This document shows positions 1-14,039 of a DNA stretch of 64,000 nucleotides, piece by piece. The translations under genes and the position numbers were made by a program. Position 1 is the stretch's first letter; each line of letters begins with the position of its first letter. The notes under the pieces are model-generated. The model saw nothing but the letters and a program-made list of their open reading frames with translations. It ran no database searches and was not told the origin of the DNA. The stretch is from Caprella mutica (taxonomy: Eukaryota > Arthropoda > Malacostraca > Amphipoda > Caprellidae): the NCBI GenBank assembly GCA_947561585.1, contig CANNZV010001184.1, positions 111,044-175,043 on the forward strand, in the 5' to 3' direction.

Positions 1-99
1 TGAAGTAAACATCAAATGAAGTAAACAACAGATGAAGTAAACATCAAATGAAGTAAACATCAAATGAAGTAAACATCAAATGAAGTAAACATCAAATGA

Positions 100-2677
100 A
101 GTCAACATCAAATGAAGTAACATCGAATGAAGTAAGCATTAGATGAAATAAACATCAAATGAAGTAAAAAAAAAATGAAGTAAAAAAAAAATGAAGTAAA
201 AAAAAAATGAAGTCAACATCAAATGAAGTAAACATCAAATGAAGTAAACATCAAATGAAGTAAACATCAAATGAAGTCAACATCAAATGAAGTAAACAAC
301 AAATGAAGTTAACATCAAATGAAGTAAACAATAAATGAAGTTAAAATCAAATGAAGTCAATATCAGATGAAGTCGACATCAAATGAAGTCAACATAAAAT
401 GAAGTAAACATCAAATGAAGTCAACATCAAGTGAAGTAAACATCAAATGAAGTAAACATCGAATGAAGAAAACATCAAATGAAGTAAACAACAAATGAAG
501 TAAACATTAAATGAAGTAAACATCAAATGAAGTGAAAAAAAATGAAGTGAAAAAAAATGAAGTAAACAACAAATGAAGTCAACATCAAATGAAGTAAACA
601 TCAAATGAAGTCAACATCAAATGAAGAAAACAACAAATGAAGTAAACATGAACTAAAGTAAACATCAAATGAAGTAAACATCAAATGAAGTAAACATCAA
701 ATGAAGTAAACATCAAATGAAGTGAACATCAAATGAAGTAAACATCAAATGAAGTAAACATCAAATGAAGTAAACAACAAATGAAGTAAACATCAAATGA
801 AGAAAGCAACAAATGAAGTAAGCACACAAATGAAGTAAACATCAAATGAAGCAAACATCAAATGAAGTAAACATCAATTAATGAAGTAAATATCAAATGA
901 AATAAACATCAAATGAAGTAAGCAAGAAATGAAGTAAACACACAAATTAAGTAAACGTCAAATGAAGTAAACAACAAATGAAGTAAACAACAAATGAAGT
1001 CAACATCAAATGAAATAAACATCAAATGGAGTAAACATCATATGAAGTAAACATCAAATGAAGTAAACATCAAATGAAGAAAACAACGAATGAATTAAAC
1101 AACAAATGAAATCAACATCAAATGAAGTCAATATCAAATGAAGTAAACATCGAATGAAGTAAACAACAAATGAAGTCAACATGAAATGAAGTCAACATCA
1201 AATGAAATAAACATCGAATAAAGTAAACAACAAATGAAGTCATCATAAAATGAAGTCAACATCAAATGAAGTAAACATCAAATGAAGTAAACAACAGATG
1301 AAGTAAACATCGAATGAAGTAAACAACAAATGAAGTCATCATAAAATGAAGTCAACATCAAATGAAGTAAACATCAAATGAAGTAAACAACAAATGAAGT
1401 CAACATCAAATGAAGTCAACATTAAATGAAGTCAATATCAAATGAAGTAAACATCGAATGAAGTAAACAACAAATGAAGTCAACATGAAATGAAGTCAAC
1501 ATCAAATGAAGTAAACATCGAATGAAGTAAACAACAAATGAAGTCATCATAAAATGAAGTTAACATCGAATGAAGTAAACAACAAAGGAAGTAAACAACA
1601 AATGAAGTAAACAACAAATGAAGTAAACAACAAATGAAGTAAAAAAACAAATGAAGTCAACATCAAATGAAGTCAACATCAAATGAAGTCAACATCAAAT
1701 GAAGTAAACATCAAATTAAGTAAACATCAAATGATGTAAATATCAAATGAAGTCAACATCAAATTAAGTAAGCAACAAATGAAGTCAACATCAAATGAAG
1801 TCAACATCAAATGAAGTAAACATCAAATGAAGTAAACAACAGATGAAGTAAACATCAAATGAAGTAAACATCAAATGAAGTAAACATCAAATGAAGTGAA
1901 CATCAAATGAAATCAACATCAAATGAAGTAAACAACCAATGAAGTCAACATCAAATGAAGTAAACATCAAATTAAGTAAACATCAAATGAAGTAAATATC
2001 AAATGAAACAAACATCAAATGAAGTAAACATAAAATGAAGTAAACATCAAATGAAGTAAACCTCAAATGAAGTAAACAACAAATGAGGTAAACAGCAAAT
2101 GAAGTCAACATCAAATGAAGTAAACATCAAATGAAGTAAACATCAAAAGAAGTAAACATCAAATGAAGTATACAACAAGTGAAGTAAACAACAAATGAAG
2201 TAAACAATAAATGAGGTAAACCACAAATGAAGTCAACATCAAATGGAATAAATATCAAATGAAGTAAACAACAAATAAAGTAAACATCAAATGAAGTTAA
2301 CATCAAATGAGGTAAACCACAAATGAAGTCAACATCAAATGAAATAAATATCAAATGAAGTAAACAACAAATGAAATCAACATCAAATGAAATAAATATC
2401 AAATGAAGTAAACAACAAATGAAGTAAACATCAAATGAAGTAAACATCAAATGAAGTGAACATCAAATGAAGTAATTGCAACAAATGAAGTCAACATCAA
2501 ATAAAGTCAACATTAGATGAAGTAAACATCAAATAAAGTAAAAATCAAATGAACTAAACATCAAATAAAGTAAACAACAAATGAAGTAAACATCAAATGA
2601 AGTAAACATCAAATGAAGTAAACATCGGATGAAGTAAGCAACAAATGAAGTGAACAACAAATGTCAACATCAAATGA
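100..2677 (+). repeat. Left-arm higher-order block, copy 1
   Basis: About 2.58 kb of ordered variant units. It begins near gtcaacatcaaatgaagtaa, passes through the agcattagatg unit and the poly-A units (166-207), the gtcgacatc unit (~373), the antisense frame at 2127-2450 and the gtaattgcaac landmark (2474), and ends after the aaatgtcaac short unit. It is collinear with 4012-6557 at an offset of 3,912 at the start and 3,881 at the end. This copy holds two extra 16-bp units: one more poly-A unit and one more gtgaaaaaaa unit. Boundaries are approximate because they were read by eye. Confidence 0.8.
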
Positions 2678-4011
2678 AGTCAACATCAAATGAAGTAAAC
2701 ATCAAATGAAGTAAACATCAAATGAAGTAAACATCAAATGAAGTAAACAACAGATGAAGTAAACATCAAATGAAGTAAACAACAACTGAAGTAAACGTCA
2801 AATGAAGTAAACAACAAATGAAGTAAACAACAAATGAAGTCAACATCAAATGAAATAAACATCAAATGGAGTAAACATCATATGAAGTAAACATCAAATG
2901 AAGTCAATATCAAATGAAGAAAACAACGAATGAAGTAAACAACAAATGAAATCAACATCAAATGAAGTCAATATCAAATGAAGTAAACATCGAATGAAGT
3001 AAACAACAAATGAAGTCAACATGAAATGAAGTCAACATCAAATGAAGTAAACATCGAATGAAGAAAACAACAAATGAAGTCATCATAAAATGAAGTCAAC
3101 ATCAAATGAAGTAAACATCAAATGAAGTAAACAACAGATGAAGTAAACATCAAATGAAGTAAACAACAAATGAAGTCAACATCAAATGAAGTCAACATTA
3201 AATAAAGTCAGTATCAAATGAAGTAAACAACAAATTTAGTAAGCATCAAATGAAGTAAACATCGAATGAAGTAAACAACAAAGGAAGTAAACAACAAATG
3301 AAGTAAACAACAAATGAAGTAAAAAAACAAATGAAGTCAACATCAAATGAAGTCAACATGAAATGAAGTCAACATCAAATGAAGTCAACATCAAATGAAG
3401 TAAACATCAAATGAAGTCAACATCAAATGAAGAAAACAACAAATGAAGTAAACATAAACTAAAGAAAACATCAAATGAAGTAAACATCAAATGAAGTAAA
3501 CATCAAATGAAGTAAACATCAAATGAAGTAAACATCAAATGAAGTAAACATCAAATGAAGTAAACATCAAATGAAGTAAACATCAAATGAAGTAAACATC
3601 AAATGAAGTAAACATCAAATGAAGTAAACATCAAATGAAGTAAACATCAAATGAAGTAAACATCAAATGAAGAAAGCAACAAATGAAGTAAACACACAAA
3701 TGAAGTAAACATCAAATAAAGTAAACATCAAATGAAGTAAACATCGAATGAAGTAAACATCAATTAATGAAGTAAATATCAAATGAAATAAACATCAAAT
3801 GAAGTAAGCAACAAATGAAGTAAACACACAAATGAAGTAAACGTCAAATGAAGTAAACAACAAATGAAGTAAACAACAAATGAAGTCAACATCAAATGAA
3901 ATAAACATCAATTGGAATAAACATCATATGAAGTAAACATCAAATGAAGTAAACATCAAATGAAGAAAACAACGAATGAAGTAAACAACAAATGAAATCA
4001 ACATCAAATGA

Positions 4012-6557
4012 AGTCAACATCAAATGAAGTAACATCAAATGAAGTAAGCATTAGATGAAATAACCATCAAATGAAGTAAAAAAAAAATGAAGTAAAAAAA
4101 AATGAAGTCAACATCAAATGAAGTAAACATCAAATGAAGTAAACATCAAATGAAGTAAACATCAAATGAAGTCAACATCAAATGAAGTAAACAACAAATG
4201 AAGTTAACATCAAATGAAGTAAACAATAAATGAAGTTAAAATCAAATGAAGTCAATATCAGATGAAGTCGACATCAAATGAAGTCAACATAAAATGAAGT
4301 AAACATCAAATGAAGTCAACATCAAGTGAAGTAAACATCAAATGAAGTAAACATCGAATGAAGAAAACATCAAATGAAGTAAACAACAAATGAAGTAAAC
4401 ATTAAATGAAGTAAACATCAAATGAAGTGAAAAAAAATGAAGTAAACAACAAATGAAGTCAACATCAAATGAAGTAAACATCAAATGAAGTCAACATCAA
4501 ATGAAGAAAACAACAAATGAAGTAAACATGAACTAAAGTAAACATCAAATGAAGTAAACATCAAATGAAGTAAACATCAAATGAAGTAAACATCAAATGA
4601 AGTAAACATCAAATGAAGTGAACATCAAATGAAGTAAACATCAAATGAAGTAAACATCAAATGAAGTAAACATCAAATGAAGTAAACATCAAATGAAGAA
4701 AGCAACAAATGAAGTAAGCACACAAATGAAGTAAACATCAAATGAAGCAAACATCAAATGAAGTAAACATCAATTAATGAAGTAAATATCAAATGAAATA
4801 AACATCAAATGAAGTAAGCAAGAAATGAAGTAAACACACAAATTAAGTAAACGTCAAATGAAGTAAACAACAAATGAAGTAAACAACAAATGAAGTCAAC
4901 ATCAAATGAAATAAACATCAAATGGAGTAAACATCATATGAAGTAAACATCAAATGAAGTAAACATCAAATGAAGAAAACAACGAATGAATTAAACAACA
5001 AATGAAATCAACATCAAATGAAGTCAATATCAAATGAAGTAAACATCGAATGAAGTAAACAACAAATGAAGTCAACATGAAATGAAGTCAACATCAAATG
5101 AAATAAACATCGAATGAAGTAAACAACAAATGAAGTCATCATAAAATGAAGTCAACATCAAATGAAGTAAACATCAAATGAAGTAAACAACAGATGAAGT
5201 AAACATCGAATGAAGTAAACAACAAATGAAGTCATCATAAAATGAAGTCAACATCAAATGAAGTAAACATCAAATGAAGTAAACAACAAATGAAGTCAAC
5301 ATCAAATGAAGTCAACATTAAATGAAGTCAATATCAAATGAAGTAAACATCGAATGAAGTAAACAACAAATGAAGTCAACATGAAATGAAGTCAACATCA
5401 AATGAAGTAAACATCGAATGAAGTAAACAACAAATGAAGTCATCATAAAATGAAGTTAACATCGAATGAAGTAAACAACAAAGGAAGTAAACAACAAATG
5501 AAGTAAACAACAAATGAAGTAAACAACAAATGAAGTAAAAAAACAAATGAAGTCAACATCAAATGAAGTCAACAGCAAATGAAGTCAACATCAAATGAAG
5601 TAAACATCAAATTAAGTAAACATCAAATGATGTAAATATCAAATGAAGTCAACATCAAATTAAGTAAGCAACAAATGAAGTCAACATCAAATGAAGTCAA
5701 CATCAAATGAAGTAAACATCAAATGAAGTTAACATCGAATGAAGTAAACAACAAAGGAAGTAAACAACAAATGAAGTAAACAACAAATGAAGTAAACAAC
5801 AAATGAAGTAAAAAAACAAATGAAGTCAACATCAAATGAAGTAAACATCAAATTAAGTAAACATCAAATGAAGTAAATATCAAATGAAACAAACATCAAA
5901 TGAAGTAAACATAAAATGAAGTAAACATCAAATGAAGTAAACCTCAAATGAAGTAAACAACAAATGAGGTAAACAGCAAATGAAGTCAACATCAAATGAA
6001 GTAAACATCAAATGAAGTAAACATCAAAAGAAGTAAACATCAAATGAATTATACAACAAGTGAAGTAAACAACAAATGAAGTAAACAATAAATGAGGTAA
6101 ACCACAAATGAAGTCAACATCAAATGGAATAAATATCAAATGAAGTAAACAACAAATAAAGTAAACATCAAATGAAGTTAACATCAAATGAGGTAAACCA
6201 CAAATGAAGTCAACATCAAATGAAATAAATATCAAATGAAGTAAACAACAAATGAAATCAACATCAAATGAAATAAATATCAAATGAAGTAAACAACAAA
6301 TGAAGTAAACATCAAATGAAGTAAACATCAAATGAAGTGAACATCAAATGAAGTAATTGCAACAAATGAAGTCAACATCAAATAAAGTCAATATTAGATG
6401 AAGTAAACATCAAATAAAGTAAAAATCAAATGAACTAAACATCAAATAAAGTAAACAACAAATGAAGTAAACATCAAATGAAGTAAACATCAAATGAAGT
6501 AAACATCGGATGAAGTAAGCAACAAATGAAGTGAACAACAAATGTCAACATCAAATA
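4012..6557 (+). repeat. Left-arm higher-order block, copy 2
   Basis: Second copy of the block at 100-2677, with the same order of diagnostic units and the landmark gtaattgcaac at 6355. It is also collinear with about 9656-12230 (offset 5,644 rising to 5,660). Its second half (about 4.86-6.5 kb) recurs again at about 6.96-8.64 kb with an offset near 2,116. At 5728-5840 it differs from its partners: the stretch with gttaacatcgaatg and the aaaggaag unit is repeated locally, replacing the part found at ~1836-1950. Confidence 0.8.
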
Positions 6558-9500
6558 AAGTCAATATCATATGAAGTAAACATCAAATGAAGTAAATAAC
6601 AAATGAAGTCAACATCAAATGAAGTCAACATCAAATGAAGTAACATCAAATGAAGTAAGCATTAGATGAAGTAAACATCAAATGAAGTAAACATCAAATG
6701 AAGTAAACATCAAATGAAGTAAACATCAAATGAAGTAAACATCAAATGAAGTAAACATCAAATGAAGTAAACATCAAATGAAGTAAACATCAAATGAAGT
6801 AAACATCAAATGAAAAAAGCAACAAATGAAGTAAGCACACAAATGAAGTAAACATCAAATAAAGTAAACATCAAATGAAGTAAACATCAATTAATGAAGT
6901 AAATATCAAATGAAATAAACATCAAATGAAGTAAGCAACAAATGAAGTAAACACACAAATGAAGTAAACGTCAAATGAAGTAAACGTCAAATGAAGTAAA
7001 CAACAAATGAAGTAAACAACAAATGAAGTCAACATCAAATGAAATAAACATCATATGAAGTAAACATCATATGAAGTAAACATCAAATGAAGTAAACATC
7101 AAATGAAGAAAACAACGAATGAATTAAACAACAAATGAAATCAACATCAAATGAAGTCAATATCAAATGAAGTAAACATTGAATGAAGTAAACAACAAAT
7201 GAAGTCAACATGAAATGAAGTCAACATCAAATGAAATAAACATCGAATGAAGTAAACAACAAATGAAGTCATCATAAAATGAAGTCAACATCAAATGAAG
7301 TAAACATCAAATGAAGTAAACAACAGATGAAGTAAACATCGAATGAAGTAAACAACAAATGAAGTCATCATAAAATGAAGTCAACATCAAATGAAGTAAA
7401 CATCAAATGAAGTAAACAACAAATGAAGTCAACATCAAATGAAGTCAACATTAAATGAAGTCAATATCAAATGAAGTAAACATCGAATGAAGTAAACAAC
7501 AAATGAAGTCAACATGAAATGAAGTCAACATCAAATGAAGTAAACATCGAATGAAGTAAACAACAAATGAAGTCATCATAAAATGAAGTTAACATCGAAT
7601 GAAGTAAACAACAAAGGAAGTAAACAACAAATGAAGTAAACAACAAATGAAGTAAACAACAAATGAAGTAAAAAAACAAATGAAGTCAACATCAAATGAA
7701 GTCAACATCAAATGAAGTCAACATCAAATGAAGTAAACATCAAATTAAGTAAACATCAAATGATGTAAATATCAAATGAAGTCAACATCAAATTAAGTAA
7801 GCAACAAATGAAGTCAACATCAAATGAAGTCAACATCAAATGAAGTAAACATCAAATGAAGTAAACAACAGATGAAGTAAACATCAAATGAAGTAAACAT
7901 CAAATGAAGTAAACATCAAATGAAGTGAACATCAAATGAAATCAACATCAAATGAAGTAAACAACCAATGAAGTCAACATCAAATGAAGTAAACATCAAA
8001 TTAAGTAAACATCAAATGAAGTAAATATCAAATGAAACAAACATCAAATGAAGTAAACATAAAATGAAGTAAACATCAAATGAAGTAAACCTCAAATGAA
8101 GTAAACAACAAATGAGGTAAACAGCAAATGAAGTCAACATCAAATGAAGTAAACATCAAATGAAGTAAACATCAAAAGAAGTAAACATCAAATGAAGTAT
8201 ACAACAAGTGAAGTAAACAACAAATGAAGTAAACAATAAATGAGGTAAACCACAAATGAAGTCAACATCAAATGGAATAAATATCAAATGAAGTAAACAA
8301 CCAATAAAGTAAACATCAAATGAAGTTAACATCAAATGAGGTAAACCACAAATGAAGTCAATATCAAATGAAATAAATATCAAATGAAGTAAACAACAAA
8401 TGAAATCAACATCAAATGAAATAAATATCAAATGAAGTAAACAACAAATGAAGTAAACATCAAATGAAGTAATTGCAAAAAATGAAGTCAACATCAAATA
8501 AAGTCAACATTAGATGAAGTAAACATCAAATAAAGTAAAAATCAAATGAACTAAACATCAAATAAAGTAAACAACAAATGAAGTAAACATCAAATGAAGT
8601 AAACATCAAATGAAGTAAACATCGGATGAAGTAAGCAACAAATGAAGTGAACAACAAATGTCAACATCAAATAAAGTCAATATCATATGAAGTAAACATC
8701 AAATGAAGTAAACAACAAATGAAGTAAATAACAAATGAAGTCAACATCAAATGAAGTAACATCAAATGAAGTAAGCATTAGATGAAGTAAACATCAAATG
8801 AAGTAAACATCAAATGAAGTAAACATCAAATGAAGTAAACATCAAATGAAGTAAACATCAAATGAAGTAAACATCAAATGAAGTAAACATCAAATGAAGT
8901 AAACATCAAATGAAGTAAACAACAAAGGAAGTAAACAACAAATGAAGTAAACAACAAAGGAAGTAAACAACAAATGAAGTAAACAACAAATGAAGTAAAA
9001 AAACAAATGAAGTCAACATCAAATGAAGTCAACATCAAATGAAGTCAACATCAAATGAAGTCAACATCAAATGAAGTCAACATCAAATGAAGTCAACATC
9101 AAATGAAGTAAACATAAACTAAAGAAAACATCAAATGAAGAAAACATCAAATGAAGTAAACATCAAATGAAGTAAACATCAAATGAAGTAAACATCAAAT
9201 GAAGTAAACATCAAATGAAGTAAACATCAAATGAAGTAAACATCAAATGAAGTAAACATCAAATGAAGTAAACATCAAATGAAGTAAACATCAAATGAAG
9301 TAAACATCAAATGAAGAAAGCAACAAATGAAGTAAACACACAAATGAAGTAAACATCAAATAAAGTAAACATCAAATGAAGTAAACATCGAATGAAGTAA
9401 ACATCAATTAATGAAGTAAATATCAAATGAAATAAACATCAAATGAAGTAAGCAACAAATGAAGTAAACACACAAATGAAGTAAACGTCAAATGAAGTAA

Positions 9501-9655
9501 ACAACAAATGAAGTAAACAACAAATGAAGTCAACATCAAATGAAATAAACATCAATTGGAGTAAACATCATATGAAGTAAACATCAAATGAAGTAAACAT
9601 CAAATGAAGAAAACAACGAATGAAGTAAACAACAAATGAAATCAACATCAAATGA

Positions 9656-12230
9656 AGTCAACATCAAATGAAGTAACATCAAATGAAGTAAGCATTAGAT
9701 GAAATAAACATCAAATGAAGTAAAAAAAAAATGAAGTCAACATCAAATGAAGTCAACATCAAATGAAGTAAACATCAAATGAAGTAAACATCAAATGAAG
9801 TCAACATCAAATGAAGTCAACATCAAATGAAGTAAACAACAAATGAAGTTAACATCAAATGAAGTAAACAATAAATGAAGTTAAAATCAAATGAAGTCAA
9901 TATCAGATGAAGTCGACATCAAATGAAGTCAACATAAAATGAAGTAAACATCAAATGAAGTCAACATCAAGTGAAGTAAACATCAAATGAAGTAAACATC
10001 GAATGAAGAAAACATCAAATGAAGTAAACAACAAATGAAGTAAACATTAAATGAAGTAAACATCAAATGAAGTAAAAAAAAATGAAGTAAACAACAAATG
10101 AAGTCAACATCAAATGAAGTAAACATCAAATGAAGTCAACATCAAATGAAGAAAACAACAAATGAAGTAAACATAAACTAAAGTAAACATCAAATGAAGT
10201 AAACATCAAATGAAGTAAACATCAAATGAAGTAAACATCAAATGAAGTAAACATCAAATGAAGTGAACATCAAATGAAGTAAACATCAAATGAAGTAAAC
10301 ATCAAATGAAGTAAACATCAAATGAAGTAAACATCAAATGAAGAAAGCAACAAATGAAGTAAGCACACAAATGAAGTAAACATCAAATGAAGCAAACATC
10401 AAATGAAGTAAACATCAATTAATGAAGTAAATATCAAATGAAATAAACATCAAATGAAGTAAGCAAGAAATGAAGTAAACACACAAATTAAGTAAACGTC
10501 AAATGAAGTAAACAACAAATGAAGTAAACATCAAATGAAGAAAACAACGAATGAATTAAACAACAAATGAAATCAACATCATATGAAGTAAACATCAAAT
10601 GAAGAAAACAACGAATGAATTAAACAACAAATGAAATCAACATCAAATGAAGTCAATATCAAACGAAGTAAACATCGAATGAAGTAAACAACAAATGAAG
10701 TCAACATGAAATGAAGTCAACATCAAATGAAATAAACATCGAATGAAGTAAACAACAAATGAAGTCATCATAAAATGAAGTCAACATCAAATGAAGTAAA
10801 CATCAAATGAAGTAAACAACAGATGAAGTAAACATCGAATGAAGTAAACAACAAATGAAGTCATCATAAAATGAAGTCAACATCAAATGAAGTAAACATC
10901 AAATGAAGTAAACAACAAATGAAGTCAACATCAAATGAAGTCAACATTAAATGAAGTCAATATCAAATGAAGTAAACATCGAATGAAGTAAACAACAAAT
11001 GAAGTCAACATGAAATGAAGTCAACATCAAATGAAGTAAACATCGAATGAAGTAAACAACAAATGAAGTCATCATAAAATGAAGTTAACATCGAATGAAG
11101 TAAACAACAAAGGAAGTAAACAACAAATGAAGTAAACAACAAATGAAGTAAACAACAAATGAAGTAAAAAAACAAATGAAGTCAACATCAAATGAAGTCA
11201 ACATCAAATGAAGTCAACATCAAATGAAGTAAACATCAAATTAAGTAAACATCAAATGATGTAAATATCAAATGAAGTCAACATCAAATTAAGTAAGCAA
11301 CAAATGAAGTCAACATCAAATGAAGTCAACATCAAATGAAGTAAACATCAAATGAAGTAAACAACAGATGAAGTAAACATCAAATGAAGTAAACATCAAA
11401 TGAAGTAAACATCAAATGAAGTAAACATCAAATGAAGTGAACATCAAATGAAATCAACATCAAATGAAGTAAACAACCAATGAAGTCAACATCAAATGAA
11501 GTAAACATCAAATTAAGTAAACATCAAATGAAGTAAATATCAAATGAAACAAACATAAAATGAAGTAAACATCAAATGAAGTAAACCTCAAATGAAGTAA
11601 ACAACAAATGAGGTAAACAGCAAATGAAGTCAACATCAAATGAAGTAAACATCAAATGAAGTAAACATCAAAAGAAGTAAACATCAAATGAAGTATACAA
11701 CAAGTGAAGTAAACAACAAATGAAGTAAACAATAAATGAGGTAAACCACAAATGAAGTCAACATCAAATGGAATAAATATCAAATGAAGTAAACAACAAA
11801 TAAAGTAAACATCAAATGAAGTTAACGTCAAATGAGGTAAACCACAAATGAAGTCAACATCAAATGAAATAAATATCAAATGAAGTAAACAACAAATGAA
11901 ATCAACATCAAATGAAATAAATATCAAATGAAGTAAACAACAAATGAAGTAAACATCAAATGAAGTAAACATCAAATGAAGTGAACATCAAATGAAGTGA
12001 ACATCAAATGAAGTAATTGCAACAAATGAAGTCAACATCAAATAAAGTCAACATTAGATGAAGTAAACATCAAATAAAGTAAAAATCAAATGAACTAAAC
12101 ATCAAATAAAGTAAACATCAAATGAAGTAAACATCAAATGAAGTAAACATCGGATGAAGTAAGCAACAAATGAAGTGAACAACAAATGTCAACATCAAAT
12201 AAAGTCAATATCATATGAAGTAAACATCAA
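9656..12230 (+). repeat. Left-arm higher-order block, copy 3
   Basis: Third copy of the same ordered block, landmark gtaattgcaac at 12015. It has only one A10 unit (9722-9731), where copy 2 has two and copy 1 has three. Around 10540-10620 it carries a small local duplication of the gaaaacaacgaatgaattaaac unit group. Shared order and small differences indicate block duplication rather than independent assembly of variants. Confidence 0.75.
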
Positions 12231-14039
12231 ATGAAGTCAACATCAAATGAAGTCAACATCAAATGAAGTCAACATCAAATGAAGTAACATCAAATGAAGT
12301 AAGCATTAGATGAAGTAAACATCAAATGAAGTAAAAAAAAATGAAGTCAACATCAAATGAAGTCAACATCAAATGAAGTAACATCAAATGAAGTAAGCAT
12401 TAGATGAAGTAAACATCAAATGAAGTGAACATCAAATGAAGTAAACATCAAATGAAGTCAACATCAAATGAAGTCAACATCAAATGAAGTAAACAACAAA
12501 TGAAGTTAACATCAAATGAAGTTAACATCAAATGAAGTAAACAATAAATGAAGTTAAAATCAAATGAAGTCAATATCAGATGAAGTCGACATCAAATGAA
12601 GTCAACATAAAATGAAGTAAATATCAAATGAAGTCAACATCAAATGAAGTAAACATCAAATGAAGTCAACATCAAGTGAAGTAAACATCAAATGAAGTAA
12701 ACATCGAATGAAGTAAACATCAAATGAAGTGAAAAAAAATGAAGTAAACAACAAATGAAGTCAACATCAAATTAAGTAAACATCAAATGAAGTCAACATC
12801 AAATGAAGAAAACAACAAATGAAGTAAACATAAACTAAAGTAAACATCAAATGAAGTAAACATCAAATGAAGTAAACATCAAATGAAGTAAACATCAAAT
12901 GAAGTAAACATCAAATGAAGTAAACATCAAATGAAGTAAACATCAAATGAAGTAAACATCAAATGAAGTAAACATCAAATGAAGTAAACATCAAATGAAG
13001 TAAACATCAAATGAAAAAAGCAACAAATGAAGTAAACACACAAATGAAGTAAACATCAAATAAAGTAAACATCAAATGAAGTAAACATCAAATGAAGTAA
13101 ACATCAATTAATGAAGTAAATATCAAATGAAATAAACATCAAATGAAGTAAGCAACAAATGAAGTAAACACACAAATGAAGTAAACGTCAAATGAAGTAA
13201 ACAACAAATGAAGTAAACAACAAATGAAGTCAACATCAAATGAAATAAACATCAAATGGAGTAAACATCATATGAAGTAAACATCAAATGAAGTAAACAT
13301 CAAATGAAGAAAACAACGAATGAAGTAAACAACAAATGAAATCAACATCAAATGAAGTCAATATCAAATGAAGTAAACATCGAATGAAGTAAACAACAAA
13401 TGAAGTCAACATGAAATGAAGTCAACATCAAATGAAGTAAACATCGAATGAAGTAAACAACAAATGAAGTCATCATAAAATGAAGTCAACATCAAATGAA
13501 GTAAACATCAAATGAAGTAAACAACAGATGAAGTAAACATCAAATGAAGTAAACAACAAATGAAGTCAACATCAAATGAAGTCAACATTAAATAAAGTCA
13601 ATATCAAATGAAGTAAACAACAAATTTAGTAAGCATCAAATGAAGTAAACATCGAATGAAGTAAACAACAAAGGAAGTAAACATCAAATGAAGTCAACAT
13701 CAAATGAAGTCAACATCAAATGAAGTAAACATCAAATTATGTAAACATCAAATGATGTAAATATCAAATGAAGTCAACATCAAATTAAGTAAGCAACAAA
13801 TGAAGTCAACATCAAATGAAGTCAACATCAAATGAAGTAAACATCAAATGAAGTAAACAACAGATGAAGTAAACATCAAATGAAGTAAACATCAAATGAA
13901 GTAAACATCAAATGAAGTGAACATCAAATGAAGTAAACATCAAATGAAATCAACATCAAATGAAGTAAACAACAAATGAAGTCAACATCAAATGAAGTAA
14001 ACATCAAATTAAGTAAACATCAAATGAAGTAAATATCAA

